DNA of 48,479 nucleotides from positions 1-48,479 of the forward strand of contig CAJXSD010000019.1 of NCBI GenBank assembly GCA_913060475.1, read 5' to 3'. The position numbers and the translations under genes were made by a program. Below, piece by piece: positions 27,839 through 44,491 of this stretch. The notes under the pieces are model-generated. The model ran no database searches. It worked only from the letters and a program-made list of their open reading frames with translations, and was not told where the DNA came from. Within the stretch, counting starts at the first letter, position 1. Every line of letters starts with the position of its first letter. This stretch comes from an uncultured Paracoccaceae bacterium. GTDB taxonomy: Bacteria; Pseudomonadota; Alphaproteobacteria; Rhodobacterales; Rhodobacteraceae.

Positions 27839-28935
27839 CAGTAACAGGGCTCTAGCCGGGTTTGGGAAGGGACATTATGCCGTTTTGCCGGAATGAAAAA
27901 CAGCGTTGCAAATGCCTTGGCCGCGCGCAGGCGTGCGCCCAATGCCGCAAATTTGGCCCCCGATTTTTCCGCATTGGCCAAATCAACATTCGCCGCCTGC
28001 AATTTGCGCAGGGTGGGCACCCATTTGGGATGATCAATATCCAGCGTAATTGGGAAAATCTGTTTGCTAAGTTCAGATGTTTTTGTGAATACCTCGTGCG
28101 CATACCAATCGGTATCAACGCCCAAGGCCTGATGGAATGCAGGGCGTTGGTGATCGCGCACATACATCGTGGCATAGACGGCCGTTAGGAAAAATTTGAT
28201 CCACCATACATTATGGCCACGGGTCAATTTCGGGTCCGTTTTCATCAGCAGGGCAAAGGCTTCGCCATGTGAAAATTCGTCATTGCACCATTCTTGGAAC
28301 CATTTAAAGATGGGATGAAACCGGTGTTCGGGATGTTTTTCCAGATGCCGGAAAATGGTGATATACCGGGCATAGCCAATTTTTTCCGACAGGTATGTGG
28401 CGTAATAAATGAATTTGGGCCGGAAATAGGTGTATTTTTTCTTTTGCGTCAAAAACCCTAGGTTTACGGCAACGCCCGCTTCGCGCAGGGCATCGTTGAT
28501 GAAACCGGCATGGCGGGCTTCGTCGCGGGCCATTAATTGAAACAGCTGCGTGATTTCATGGTTTGATCCGCGCCGTTTCATTTCTTTGTACAACACGCAG
28601 CCGGAAAATTCAGCGGTGCAGGAACTGATCAGGAAATCGATAAATTCCTTGCGCAGTGCAGGGTCCATTCCGTCCCAATCAACCTGATCCCAATCTGCAT
28701 TTTTCTTGAAATGTCCTTTGTTCGGGTCAGATACCATCTGGGCAATCAGTGGATCCCATTCGTCACGAATATGTTCGACGTTGATTGCGTCCAGTTCATC
28801 GAAATTCGTGGTGTAAAACCGCGGGGTCAGTAATGTATCCTGCATCGCAACGGCGGTGGCTGTTTCGCTGTCGAATTTCTCTTGGATGCTTAGGGCCTCT
28901 TCGGCGGTGGTGGCGTCAGCGGAATGGATATTCAT
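27838..28935 (-). CDS. acsF: Aerobic Mg-protoporphyrin IX monomethyl ester cyclase
   Basis: AcsF is the oxygen-dependent di-iron cyclase that forms ring E. The 365-residue protein (start MNIHSADATTAEE) shows a ferritin-like di-iron pattern with glutamates in CTAEFSGCVLYKE, the motif ARDEARHAGF, and the C-terminal NDEFSHGEAF. A GAGGAGG ribosome site precedes this ATG, which overlaps the stop of the upstream 98-residue gene by 4 bp. The frame is open further upstream. No oxygen-independent cyclase (bchE) is present, which fits an aerobic phototroph. Confidence 0.97.
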   Translation of the reverse strand: MNIHSADATTAEEALSIQEKFDSETATAVAMQDTLLTPRFYTTNFDELDAINVEHIRDEWDPLIAQMVSDPNKGHFKKNADWDQVDWDGMDPALRKEFIDFLISSCTAEFSGCVLYKEMKRRGSNHEITQLFQLMARDEARHAGFINDALREAGVAVNLGFLTQKKKYTYFRPKFIYYATYLSEKIGYARYITIFRHLEKHPEHRFHPIFKWFQEWCNDEFSHGEAFALLMKTDPKLTRGHNVWWIKFFLTAVYATMYVRDHQRPAFHQALGVDTDWYAHEVFTKTSELSKQIFPITLDIDHPKWVPTLRKLQAANVDLANAEKSGAKFAALGARLRAAKAFATLFFIPAKRHNVPSQTRLEPCY

Positions 28936-29228
28936 AGCGTGACCTCCTCTGAAAATGAAAACTCGCACAGCTCCATGACTTCGAAATCGCCGGTCATGCG
29001 GGTCCAAAGCCGTTCTAATGCGCTGGCGCGTATGATGGTTGCATCGCGATCGGCCGTCACAATTTCACCAAAGGGGGCCATGATTTCGGGTCCCTCGACC
29101 TTGACTTCGTCACCGGGATAGATGACGGCCCCATTGTTAAATCGAACATGGGCGTGCAGGCTTTCGAATTTGTGACTGATCTCTACCGTGCAAGGGGCAT
29201 GTTCAATCGAGCGCGTTAATATTCCCAT
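28932..29228 (-). CDS. Conserved-looking 98-aa protein between puhC and acsF
   Basis: A soluble, acidic 98-residue protein with no membrane span. Distinct features are a beta-rich core around YPGDEVKVEGPE and an acidic C-terminus. I do not recognise a characterised family. It starts inside the last 26 bp of puhC with an AAGGAGCC ribosome site and overlaps acsF by 4 bp, so it is a true operon member. Its place is that of puhD in Rhodobacter, but that protein is only about 55 residues, so I give no symbol. Position suggests a partner of AcsF or an assembly role; this is inference. Confidence 0.85.
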   Translation of the reverse strand: MGILTRSIEHAPCTVEISHKFESLHAHVRFNNGAVIYPGDEVKVEGPEIMAPFGEIVTADRDATIIRASALERLWTRMTGDFEVMELCEFSFSEEVTL

Positions 29229-29700
29229 TTAAGGCTCCTTTGGTTCCAGTGGCTACAAGTTTGGCAAAGGCGCGGGCATTATCTGCGCCAAAGCCCATTA
29301 AATCAGCGGTCCAGCCCGTGCTGGGATCGCTGATTGAAAGTCGTCCATTATCGCGCCAGATCACATCGACTGGCCCGTTCAGATCCAGACTGCGTTTGCT
29401 GCGTTCGCGGTCCAGTACGCGGCCAACGCCGGAAATAAATCCGCCCTGTTCTGGCGGCAAATCGGCGATCACGCTGCCATTGATGTCCAAAACGCGGACT
29501 GATCCGCTCATATTTGCGGAAATGAAAATGCGGATTTGTGCGGATATGGGTGCATCTGTCGGTTGCGCTGATGGGGTGCGCCCTGACCAAACGGCGATGC
29601 ACACAATGCCCAATACCGCGATGACCAATCCGACCAATGCGCGCAGGGCAGCTTTGGGGATCAGTTCGGCGGAATGTGCGGTTTGGGATGTATCAGTCAT
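29203..29700 (-). CDS. puhC: PuhC, photosynthetic complex assembly protein
   Basis: A 165-residue protein with one N-terminal transmembrane helix (about residues 18-38) and a periplasmic domain with the pattern SVRVLDINGSVIADLPPEQGGF. PuhC in Rhodobacter aids assembly of the RC-LH1 core. Its start lies 11 bp after the puhB stop; the ribosome site is weak, which suggests coupling with puhB. Confidence 0.92.
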   Translation of the reverse strand: MTDTSQTAHSAELIPKAALRALVGLVIAVLGIVCIAVWSGRTPSAQPTDAPISAQIRIFISANMSGSVRVLDINGSVIADLPPEQGGFISGVGRVLDRERSKRSLDLNGPVDVIWRDNGRLSISDPSTGWTADLMGFGADNARAFAKLVATGTKGALNGNINALD

Positions 29701-29711
29701 GGATGTTCCGA

Positions 29712-30359
29712 TCAGCTGGCTTGGGGGTGAGAATGGGCAAAGTCTGGCTGCGCTGCCTGCGTTTTGACAGTTTGTTTTGTGATGCTGGATTGCGCCGCAC
29801 TGGCCAAAATGTCGGCCACCTGTTGGGCGTCATCGATGGCCCGCAAACAGGGTTGCGTCCGGGCAAATTGCCAGGGGCGCGCATGGGGCCAGAGCACCAG
29901 AAATGAAAACCGTGTGTCGCCCTTGGTCATCAGGGCAATATTACCTTGGCCCCGTTTGGTCAGGCCAAGGGCCGCGTTTTCCAGCTGGCTAAAGGGGATG
30001 TTCAAGGTCACCGTTAATGCCGCCCCGATCCGCATCGCCACACGTTTGTTTGTGATGGTATAGACCGTGCATCGCGCCTGAATAACGGCTGTGATCATCA
30101 GCAATGCGCCGACAATCGCGCCCATAATCAAAAACGGGGTTGAAATTGCGGCGGCACGGGCGGCGGGCATCATGTCGATGGCCGACACAAACCGCCATCC
30201 CGCCAATAGGGCAAAGTACCCCATGACCCATCTGAAATTCAGGGCATCCTTGGTCAAGGCCCAAATATTTGGGCGCCCTTGCCACAAGATTTCTTCGCCT
30301 TGGGGCAGGTGTTCGGGCAGACCGGGGATGGGTTCTATCTGAAAATCATCATGTGACAT
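29712..30359 (-). CDS. puhB: PuhB, photosynthetic complex assembly protein
   Basis: A 215-residue membrane protein with the start pattern DDFQIEPIPGLPEHLPQGEEILWQGRP, a membrane-attached PH-like domain. At least two clear hydrophobic helices follow (around residues 45-60 and 75-95). PuhB assists assembly of the reaction centre in Rhodobacter. It begins 12 bp after puhA with a GGGA ribosome site. Confidence 0.94.
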   Translation of the reverse strand: MSHDDFQIEPIPGLPEHLPQGEEILWQGRPNIWALTKDALNFRWVMGYFALLAGWRFVSAIDMMPAARAAAISTPFLIMGAIVGALLMITAVIQARCTVYTITNKRVAMRIGAALTVTLNIPFSQLENAALGLTKRGQGNIALMTKGDTRFSFLVLWPHARPWQFARTQPCLRAIDDAQQVADILASAAQSSITKQTVKTQAAQPDFAHSHPQAS

Positions 30360-30371
30360 GGGGTCCCTTTC

Positions 30372-31139
30372 TTAGAGCTGTGGCTCTTGGCGCGCAGCCG
30401 AGGCATAAAGCGTCCCGCCACCGTAGTAGGCCGAGATTTTATCCTCTTCGAGCAGCGTCACTTGGTTCGAATTGCGGTGGCGTGGAACATCGTTGAAATG
30501 TTTACCAAAGATGCTTTTGACGGCGACGCGGTTTGAATGAATCCGCGCTAATGTCATGGGGACCAAACGGGTGCCTTCGCCAAATTCGGGGGCTAGTACA
30601 AATTCCAGATACCGCACCAATTGTTCGGGTTCATCCACCCACATGTCGGTGACCCTGCCCACAATCGCGCCATCACCGGCGACAACGGGCAAATCGCGTG
30701 GATCGCGTCCAAAGCCGACATGGAATTGATCCAACCCGCTAAGCGGAACAATTTTTGGATGCCCGCGCGCGTCTAATTCAGGTGCGTCGCGACGCGGTGC
30801 CCAGGACGCGGGGCCGACGCCGTCTTTCATCGGGTCGCCCGTGGGTTCTAGCGGATAGCCATTTGATTTCGATGTCTGGCGCAGGGCGACATCGCGGTTT
30901 TCCCGTTGACCGTTGGGGAATGTCACTTCTCCGCGGCCATGGGGCAGTTTGAATGTTTTGGGCTCTGGCAATGGAAACGGGCCTTGGTTTGCGGCCTCGG
31001 TGCCATCGTCATTTTCCATTGGGTACCCTTCGCGCATGTTTTCGCGTTGGATGTAAAAAATGAGCAGTGCAAAAAATATCCAGAACAACCAAAGCGATAG
31101 GCTGGCCAGATCAAAGTTTCCAAAAAATGCGTCGGTCAT
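30372..31139 (-). CDS. puhA: Photosynthetic reaction-centre H subunit
   Basis: H caps the cytoplasmic face of the L-M core and guides proton delivery to the QB quinone. The 255-residue protein has one N-terminal helix (SLWLFWIFFALLIFYIQREN) and the conserved cytoplasmic region starting with MREGYP; the latter half holds GRVTDMWVDEPEQLVRYLE. An AAGGAAA ribosome site precedes the ATG. It is separated from lhaA by 27 bp. Confidence 0.97.
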   Translation of the reverse strand: MTDAFFGNFDLASLSLWLFWIFFALLIFYIQRENMREGYPMENDDGTEAANQGPFPLPEPKTFKLPHGRGEVTFPNGQRENRDVALRQTSKSNGYPLEPTGDPMKDGVGPASWAPRRDAPELDARGHPKIVPLSGLDQFHVGFGRDPRDLPVVAGDGAIVGRVTDMWVDEPEQLVRYLEFVLAPEFGEGTRLVPMTLARIHSNRVAVKSIFGKHFNDVPRHRNSNQVTLLEEDKISAYYGGGTLYASAARQEPQL

Positions 31140-31166
31140 GTCAGTTTCCTTTCCTGTGCCTGTGGA

Positions 31167-32608
31167 TCATGTGGGAAAATCAGCAAGACCAATCTTGCTG
31201 TTATGTGATGATCCACCAACCGATGTGCCTGTTCGTTTGACCATTGGCCCCAACACCGCAAGTGTCACGAACAGCAAGATGATTTCGCTGTGATAAACGA
31301 ACGAATATCCCGTAGAAGGCGTGGCCAGCGCCTGTCCCAAATTCCCTTGTAGTGCATGTGTATTGACCCAATCGCGCACCGTGCCGCCCAGTGCAATCGA
31401 CAGCCCCGCCGCCGTTGCCTGTGCCGCACCCCACGCGCCCAGTGCCAAACCGCGTCCTGCGGTTCCGTCTGTGGGCAGTGTCATTGCGCTGGTCATTGTG
31501 GCGACTGCGAATAAACCCGACCCTAGTCCGATTAAAAATGTGCCTGCAAAAAACAGGCTGGTTGATGCCATTGGTCCTGCAAAAATCACCATTGGAAAGG
31601 CGATCAATCCCGCGACCAAACCCCATGCTGCCAATGCCATAGGGTTTCCCAATTCACGCAGTTTGCGGGCCGCGATAAACAATCCGATCAGTGCCCCCAT
31701 CACCCACATTGCCGTTAACAATGTGGTTGCCGAAACGCTTAGGCCCAGCACTTCGCCGCCGTAGGGTTCCAATAAAACGTCCTGCATATTGAACGCCATG
31801 GTTCCCACAAACACCACAACCAACAAACGCCCAGCGGACCCGCCGCTGGCAAAATCGCGCCAGGCGTCGGTGAATTTTGGGCGCGGTGCTTGGCGTTGTT
31901 CTGTTGTCATAGGGTTCATTTTTTCCTGTTTCCACAGGGCAATGACGTTTAGGCAAATGCCGACCAATGCGGCCCCTTGGACCACGCGGATTAGCCACAG
32001 GTTGGTGAAATCCGACAACAGCCAACCAATCAACAGTGATGACACGCCCATCCCTGCCAGGAACATGACGTACAACAATGCCACCACGCGGGGCCGTGTT
32101 TCATCGTCCGCGCGATCGCTGGCCAATGCCAATCCCGCCGTTTGCGTCATGTGGATGCCAAATCCGGTCATCAAAAACGCCAAGGCCGCCAGCACTTCGC
32201 CGGCCCAGTCGGGGCCAAGCGTTTGATCGCCAGAGAGCACGATCAAGCTAAACGGCATAATCGCCAAGCCGCCCATTTGCCAAAGCGATCCAAACCACAG
32301 ATAGGGAATGCGTTTCCACCCAATGGCCGAACGATATGTGTCTGATCGAAACCCCAGCACCGCGCGCAACGGTGCGCTCAGCACGGGCAGCGCAATCATA
32401 AACGCCACAATCATCGCCGGCACGCTTAGTTCGACAATCATCACACGGTTTAGGGTGCCCAGTAACATCACCGATGCCATACCCACGGACACCTGAAACA
32501 GCGATAGCCGCAATAATTGCGCCAAAGGCAACCCCTGACTGGCCGCATCCGCAAAGGGCAGCATATTCAGCGTCAATGCCTTGATCCTTGGGGCTTTGGC
32601 TGGCTGGG

Positions 32609-32612
<4 letters not shown>
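31167..32612 (-). CDS. lhaA: LhaA, PucC-family LH1 assembly protein
   Basis: A 481-residue MFS-fold protein with about 12 transmembrane helices. The patterns MLLGTLNRVMIVELSVPAM and, near the middle, FNMQDVLLEPYGGEVLGLSV are typical of the PucC/LhaA/Bch2 family, which aids LH complex assembly and probably bacteriochlorophyll delivery. Its place upstream of puhA identifies it as LhaA (formerly ORF1696) rather than PucC. Its ATG overlaps the bchM stop by 4 bp. Confidence 0.94.
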
Positions 32613-37768
<5,156 letters not shown>

Positions 37769-37769
37769 A

Positions 37770-41015
<3,246 letters not shown>

Positions 41016-41042
41016 CAAAGTCCCCTATTTAGCTATAATTCA

Positions 41043-41070
41043 AGTATGGCGGGATTCCTGTGAGTGTCAA
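41043..41070 (-). promoter_or_regulatory. Candidate bchF promoter
   Basis: On the minus strand TTGACA (41065-41070) and CATACT (41043-41048) are spaced by 16 bp. The -35 is formed by the proximal arm of a PpsR palindrome, the same arrangement as at bchC. Confidence 0.55.
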
Positions 41071-41082
41071 ATAAAACTTACA
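41065..41082. promoter_or_regulatory. PpsR/CrtJ operator, bchF-proximal
   Basis: TGTCAAATAAAACTTACA fits TGT-N12-ACA and supplies the bchF -35 hexamer. Repression by polymerase exclusion is expected. Confidence 0.85.
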
Positions 41083-41098
41083 CAAAACGAAAAATATG

Positions 41099-41116
41099 TG
41101 TAAAAAATAAGTTACA
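41099..41116. promoter_or_regulatory. PpsR/CrtJ operator, aerR-proximal
   Basis: TGTAAAAAATAAGTTACA fits TGT-N12-ACA, 16 bp from the other site, in the spacer between bchF and aerR. It could control aerR as well. Confidence 0.8.
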
Positions 41117-41163
41117 AAAATGACGGTTGGGCGTGTGCCGCTGCGTGCGCGTTCTGTTTTGAC

Positions 41164-41199
41164 GGACGAGAAATTGGAACGATGGACGACAAATTGGAA
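41164..41199 (+). repeat. Direct repeat around the possible aerR start
   Basis: Two 16-base copies, GGACGAGAAATTGGAA (41164-41179) and GGACGACAAATTGGAA (41184-41199), identical at 15 positions with a 20-bp period. The ATG at 41182 falls between them. Confidence 0.8.
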
Positions 41200-42105
41200 T
41201 TTGGAGAAAGTGTAATCTGTTTGACAGGCAACCGTGTGTCTGGGACAATAGACATACGGGAAAACGAAAGTCGCAAGGCGCATGGAAACCTAATCAGTAG
41301 TGTGGTTTCTGAAAGTGAATTAATGGTATCCGACAACACCAAACCGCCCGGTCAGAACGGGGTTGATAGGCAAATGAAAAACTTTGCCCAGCTGGTGCTG
41401 TCTGATTTATTGCATCAGGTCCCATCGGAAAAACGCAGCCGTGTTCGTCAAACGGCGGAATGGATGTCCAATCAAGTTGTTTCCCGAAATTATGATCAAA
41501 TTGGTGTCATTGATGCCCTGACCCGTCGGGGCTGTTCGCGGGAACTGGTCATTGATTTTTGCATTCCGATGGCTGCGCGCATATTGGGTGACGAATGGGC
41601 TCGCGATTTGCGAAACTTTGCCCAAGTGACATTGGGAACCGCGCGTCTGGGCGAAATATTAAAAGAACTAGGGCTATCGACCCGTGATTGCCCCGGCCAG
41701 GACGGCGGCGCAATTTTGCTGGTCGCCTGTCGTGGTGAACAACATATTTTAGGTGCCCAAGTATTGGCAGACCAGTTATGTCGTCGCAAACAGCAGGTGA
41801 AATTGATCGTCGATGCCACATGGCAGGATGTTTTGAAGCTATGTCAAACTGGGGATTTTTCCGCACTTATGTTTACGTGCGCTGGGATCCATGCTTTACC
41901 TGCGTTAACTGATAGTGTAAACAAAGTTAGACATTTTTTTGGTGCGGATTTACCGATCGTGATCGGTGGTCAAATGTTGGAAATTGATGCCGAAAAATTA
42001 TCGTGTTTACCAGTGAATTTGGTTTCGAACGATTTGGACGTTGTGTTGTCTGTGCTTGAATTGGTTTCCATTTCGGCGAAAGATAACATCCAAACAGAGG
42101 GTTAG
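41182..42105 (+). CDS. aerR: AerR/PpaA-type B12-binding regulator
   Basis: A regulator of the AerR/PpaA family, which uses cobalamin to act as an antirepressor of CrtJ/PpsR. The C-terminal half is a B12-binding-like Rossmann fold with GEQHILGAQVLADQL, where the H-x-x-G pattern marks the expected cobalamin contact. The full frame gives 307 residues, but the first 47 or so look poorly conserved, and later in-frame ATGs lie at 41323 and 41374. Ribosome sites are weak at all three, so the start is uncertain. Its position between bchF and ppsR matches aerR in Rhodobacter capsulatus. Confidence 0.88.
   Translation: MDDKLEFGESVICLTGNRVSGTIDIRENESRKAHGNLISSVVSESELMVSDNTKPPGQNGVDRQMKNFAQLVLSDLLHQVPSEKRSRVRQTAEWMSNQVVSRNYDQIGVIDALTRRGCSRELVIDFCIPMAARILGDEWARDLRNFAQVTLGTARLGEILKELGLSTRDCPGQDGGAILLVACRGEQHILGAQVLADQLCRRKQQVKLIVDATWQDVLKLCQTGDFSALMFTCAGIHALPALTDSVNKVRHFFGADLPIVIGGQMLEIDAEKLSCLPVNLVSNDLDVVLSVLELVSISAKDNIQTEG
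41221..41249 (+). promoter_or_regulatory. Promoter-like element inside the 5' part of aerR
   Basis: TTGACA (41221-41226) and GACAAT (41244-41249) with a 17-bp spacer. A transcript from here would start near 41257 and could only encode the shorter AerR forms. Weak -10 match (4 of 6). Confidence 0.4.
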
Positions 42106-42113
42106 GACGACGT

Positions 42114-43535
42114 ATGCAGACCAGAGATTCTAAGTTGTGGGACCTTGGATCGATTCCCATGATCCAGCCGGAATTTCTGGGTAACATATTGGCGACCGCA
42201 TCCGACATCGCGTTGGTGGTGTCTGAAACAGAAATCGTGCACAGTATCCTCGTCAATGAGGCGGAACAAAATTTTGGAAACCTGTCCCATTGGCAGGGCA
42301 AGCCAATATGGGATTTTTTGTCCGTCGACAGCGTGCCCAAACTGCGCAACGCCTTGGATTTGATCAAATCCGGTGCGACCATCATGCATTCCATTGAAAT
42401 CAATCACCAGGATCAGGCGAAATGGCAATTCCCTGTGCGCTATAGCGTGCATCGTTTAGGGGACGATGGGCATGTATTGTTGCTGGGGCGCGATTTACGG
42501 GCCGTGTCCGAAATTCAGCAGCAATTGGTGGACGCACAGCTGACCATTGAACGCAGCTATGAACAACGGCGCGAACAGGATGTGCATTACAAGATGCTGT
42601 TTGCAACGGGTGTTGATCCTGTATTTTTTATCTCGGCCTCGGATGGTCGGATCGAGGATGCCAATCCATCCGCACATGCGCTATTCGGTCTGGCCGACGG
42701 CGACCTAAAGTCCAGAAATTTCGCCGATTTGGTGCATTATAGCGGAACGCCGCAAGAATTCATTGAATCGCTGTCTACAGCTGCTGTCAGTAAAACACCC
42801 ATGGATGTCGATTTGTCTGGCGGGGCAAAAACGGCCCAGGCGATGATTCAGCCCTTTATCTATCGTGCCTCGGGGCGGCGGATTATTTTGTGTCGACTGA
42901 CATTGTCACAGAAAGTGCAGTCTGCGGAAAATGCGCTGATGTCGGGTTTGATGTCCCTATACAGCCACGGCGCTGATGCCATTGTGTTCACCAATGCTGA
43001 TGGGGTCATTCAATACGCAAACGAAAGCTTTCTGGAACTGATCAACGTCCCTGATTTTTCCATTATTCGCGGGCGCAGCTTGGTGGATTATCTGGCGCGG
43101 GGTCAAATCGATTTGGCCGTTATGCTGGAAAATGTCCGTCGCTCTGGTCAGATGCGGGTCTATTCGACCAAGTTGAAAAATGACTTTGGCCGGCGCATCG
43201 GGGTTGAGGTTTCGATTTCCCGCCCTGATGGGGTCGATCATGGTTACGTTGCCTTTGTTATTCGCGATGCCGTGCGTGCCGATACAATGCGCAATCAGCC
43301 GGATATGCCCAACGAAGTGCAGAGTGGGGCCAAGGTATCGGAATTGGTGGGCAGCGCCACGTTGAAAGAAATTGTTTCGGAAACAACCGATATCATTGAA
43401 AAAATTTGCATCGAAACCGCGATCGAATTGACCAGCAATAATCGCGCAGCGGCCGCGGAAATGTTGGGACTGTCGCGTCAAAGCCTCTATGTCAAGCTGC
43501 GCAAATTGGGCCTGATTTCGGGCAACGACGAATAG
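42114..43535 (+). CDS. ppsR: PpsR/CrtJ, redox-responsive PAS repressor
   Basis: The master repressor of bch, crt and puc genes in purple bacteria under oxygen. In 473 residues: an N-terminal PAS-like domain (about 25-130), a glutamine-rich coiled-coil linker (131-155), two PAS domains (about 160-265 and 280-388) and a C-terminal FIS-type helix-turn-helix (about 433-468, AAAEMLGLSRQSLYVKLRKL). It has exactly two cysteines, C260 and C432, at the places of the redox pair of CrtJ and PpsR, the second at the helix-turn-helix edge. An AGGACGACG ribosome site lies between the aerR stop and the ATG, 8 bp apart. Confidence 0.96.
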   Translation: MQTRDSKLWDLGSIPMIQPEFLGNILATASDIALVVSETEIVHSILVNEAEQNFGNLSHWQGKPIWDFLSVDSVPKLRNALDLIKSGATIMHSIEINHQDQAKWQFPVRYSVHRLGDDGHVLLLGRDLRAVSEIQQQLVDAQLTIERSYEQRREQDVHYKMLFATGVDPVFFISASDGRIEDANPSAHALFGLADGDLKSRNFADLVHYSGTPQEFIESLSTAAVSKTPMDVDLSGGAKTAQAMIQPFIYRASGRRIILCRLTLSQKVQSAENALMSGLMSLYSHGADAIVFTNADGVIQYANESFLELINVPDFSIIRGRSLVDYLARGQIDLAVMLENVRRSGQMRVYSTKLKNDFGRRIGVEVSISRPDGVDHGYVAFVIRDAVRADTMRNQPDMPNEVQSGAKVSELVGSATLKEIVSETTDIIEKICIETAIELTSNNRAAAAEMLGLSRQSLYVKLRKLGLISGNDE

Positions 43536-43548
43536 CAACGCTTTTTTC

Positions 43549-43577
43549 TTGCTTTACGCCAGTCTGTCAATAATAAT
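43549..43577 (+). promoter_or_regulatory. Candidate bchG promoter
   Basis: TTGCTT (43549-43554), 17-bp spacer, AATAAT (43572-43577, five of six bases of the consensus). A start 7 bases downstream would be the A of the bchG ATG itself. Confidence 0.5.
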
Positions 43578-43582
43578 TGACG
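43565..43582. promoter_or_regulatory. Imperfect PpsR/CrtJ operator at the bchG start
   Basis: TGTCAATAATAATTGACG has strong TGTCAA/TTGAC arms but ends ACG instead of ACA. It covers the proposed -10 and ends one base before the bchG ATG. Confidence 0.6.
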
Positions 43583-43583
43583 T

Positions 43584-44480
43584 ATGAGCGTAACGGAAAA
43601 ATTACACACCCCAATTGTGCCTAGTCCGCGGACCATGCTTGAATTGATCAAGCCGGTCACATGGTTTCCGCCGATGTGGGCCTATGCCTGTGGTGTCGTG
43701 TCCTCGGGTGAACCCGTTTTGCCGCATCTGGGCTATGTGATTTTGGGTGTTTTGCTAAGCGGACCGATTGTCTGCGGTATGAGTCAGGCGGCCAATGATT
43801 GGTGTGATCGCCATGTCGATGCCATAAACGAACCCCACCGCCCCATCCCGTCGGGGCGCATGCCGGGTCGTTGGGGGTTGTGGATTGCCTTGGCCATGTC
43901 GGTGCTATCGTTAGGCGTCGGTGCAGTATTAGGCACATGGGGGTTCTATGCCACGGTCGTCGGTGTCTTGGCGGCTTGGGCCTATTCGGTGGAACCGTTC
44001 CGTTTGAAAAAATCTGGCTGGTGGGGCCCAGGTTTGGTTGGCCTGTGTTACGAAGGTTTGCCATGGTTCACTGGCGCCGCTGTCATGGCGCAGGGATTTC
44101 CCCAATGGGAAATTGTCGCCATTGCGTTGTTCTATGCCATCGGTGCGCATGGCATCATGACCCTAAACGATTTCAAGGCATTAGAGGGTGATACCGCCAT
44201 GGGCATCCATTCCTTGCCCGTCCGGCTGGGCCCAGAACGTGCCGCGCGCGTGGCCTGTGTTGTGATGACCGTTCCCCAATTGGGTGTGATTGGTTTGTTC
44301 ACGCTATGGGGGTACGTGGTTGTCCCCCTGGCGATTGCGGGATTGGTTGTGGGGCAATGGTGGGCCATGGCGCGCCTGCTGCGCGATCCGAAACGCTATG
44401 CCCCGTGGTATAATGCGACAGGGGTTTCCATGTTTGTCAGCGGTATGATGATATGCGCGATTGGCCTGCGCTGGATTTGA
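43584..44480 (+). CDS. bchG: Bacteriochlorophyll synthase (tail prenyltransferase)
   Basis: BchG esterifies bacteriochlorophyllide a with geranylgeraniol or phytol. The 298-residue polytopic UbiA-type protein has the first aspartate motif NDWCDRHVDAINEPHRPIPS and the second in LNDFKALEGD. The gene lies 48 bp after ppsR. The ATG at 43584 gives the natural family start; no ribosome site precedes it, which agrees with a leaderless transcript. In Rhodobacter bchE and bchJ precede bchG; here they are missing. Confidence 0.95.
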   Translation: MSVTEKLHTPIVPSPRTMLELIKPVTWFPPMWAYACGVVSSGEPVLPHLGYVILGVLLSGPIVCGMSQAANDWCDRHVDAINEPHRPIPSGRMPGRWGLWIALAMSVLSLGVGAVLGTWGFYATVVGVLAAWAYSVEPFRLKKSGWWGPGLVGLCYEGLPWFTGAAVMAQGFPQWEIVAIALFYAIGAHGIMTLNDFKALEGDTAMGIHSLPVRLGPERAARVACVVMTVPQLGVIGLFTLWGYVVVPLAIAGLVVGQWWAMARLLRDPKRYAPWYNATGVSMFVSGMMICAIGLRWI

Positions 44481-44491
44481 AAGGGGATCCC

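Noticed and set aside
43536-43583. Remnants of bchE or bchJ between ppsR and bchG
   Set aside because: Only 48 bp lie between the genes, fully taken by promoter and operator elements.
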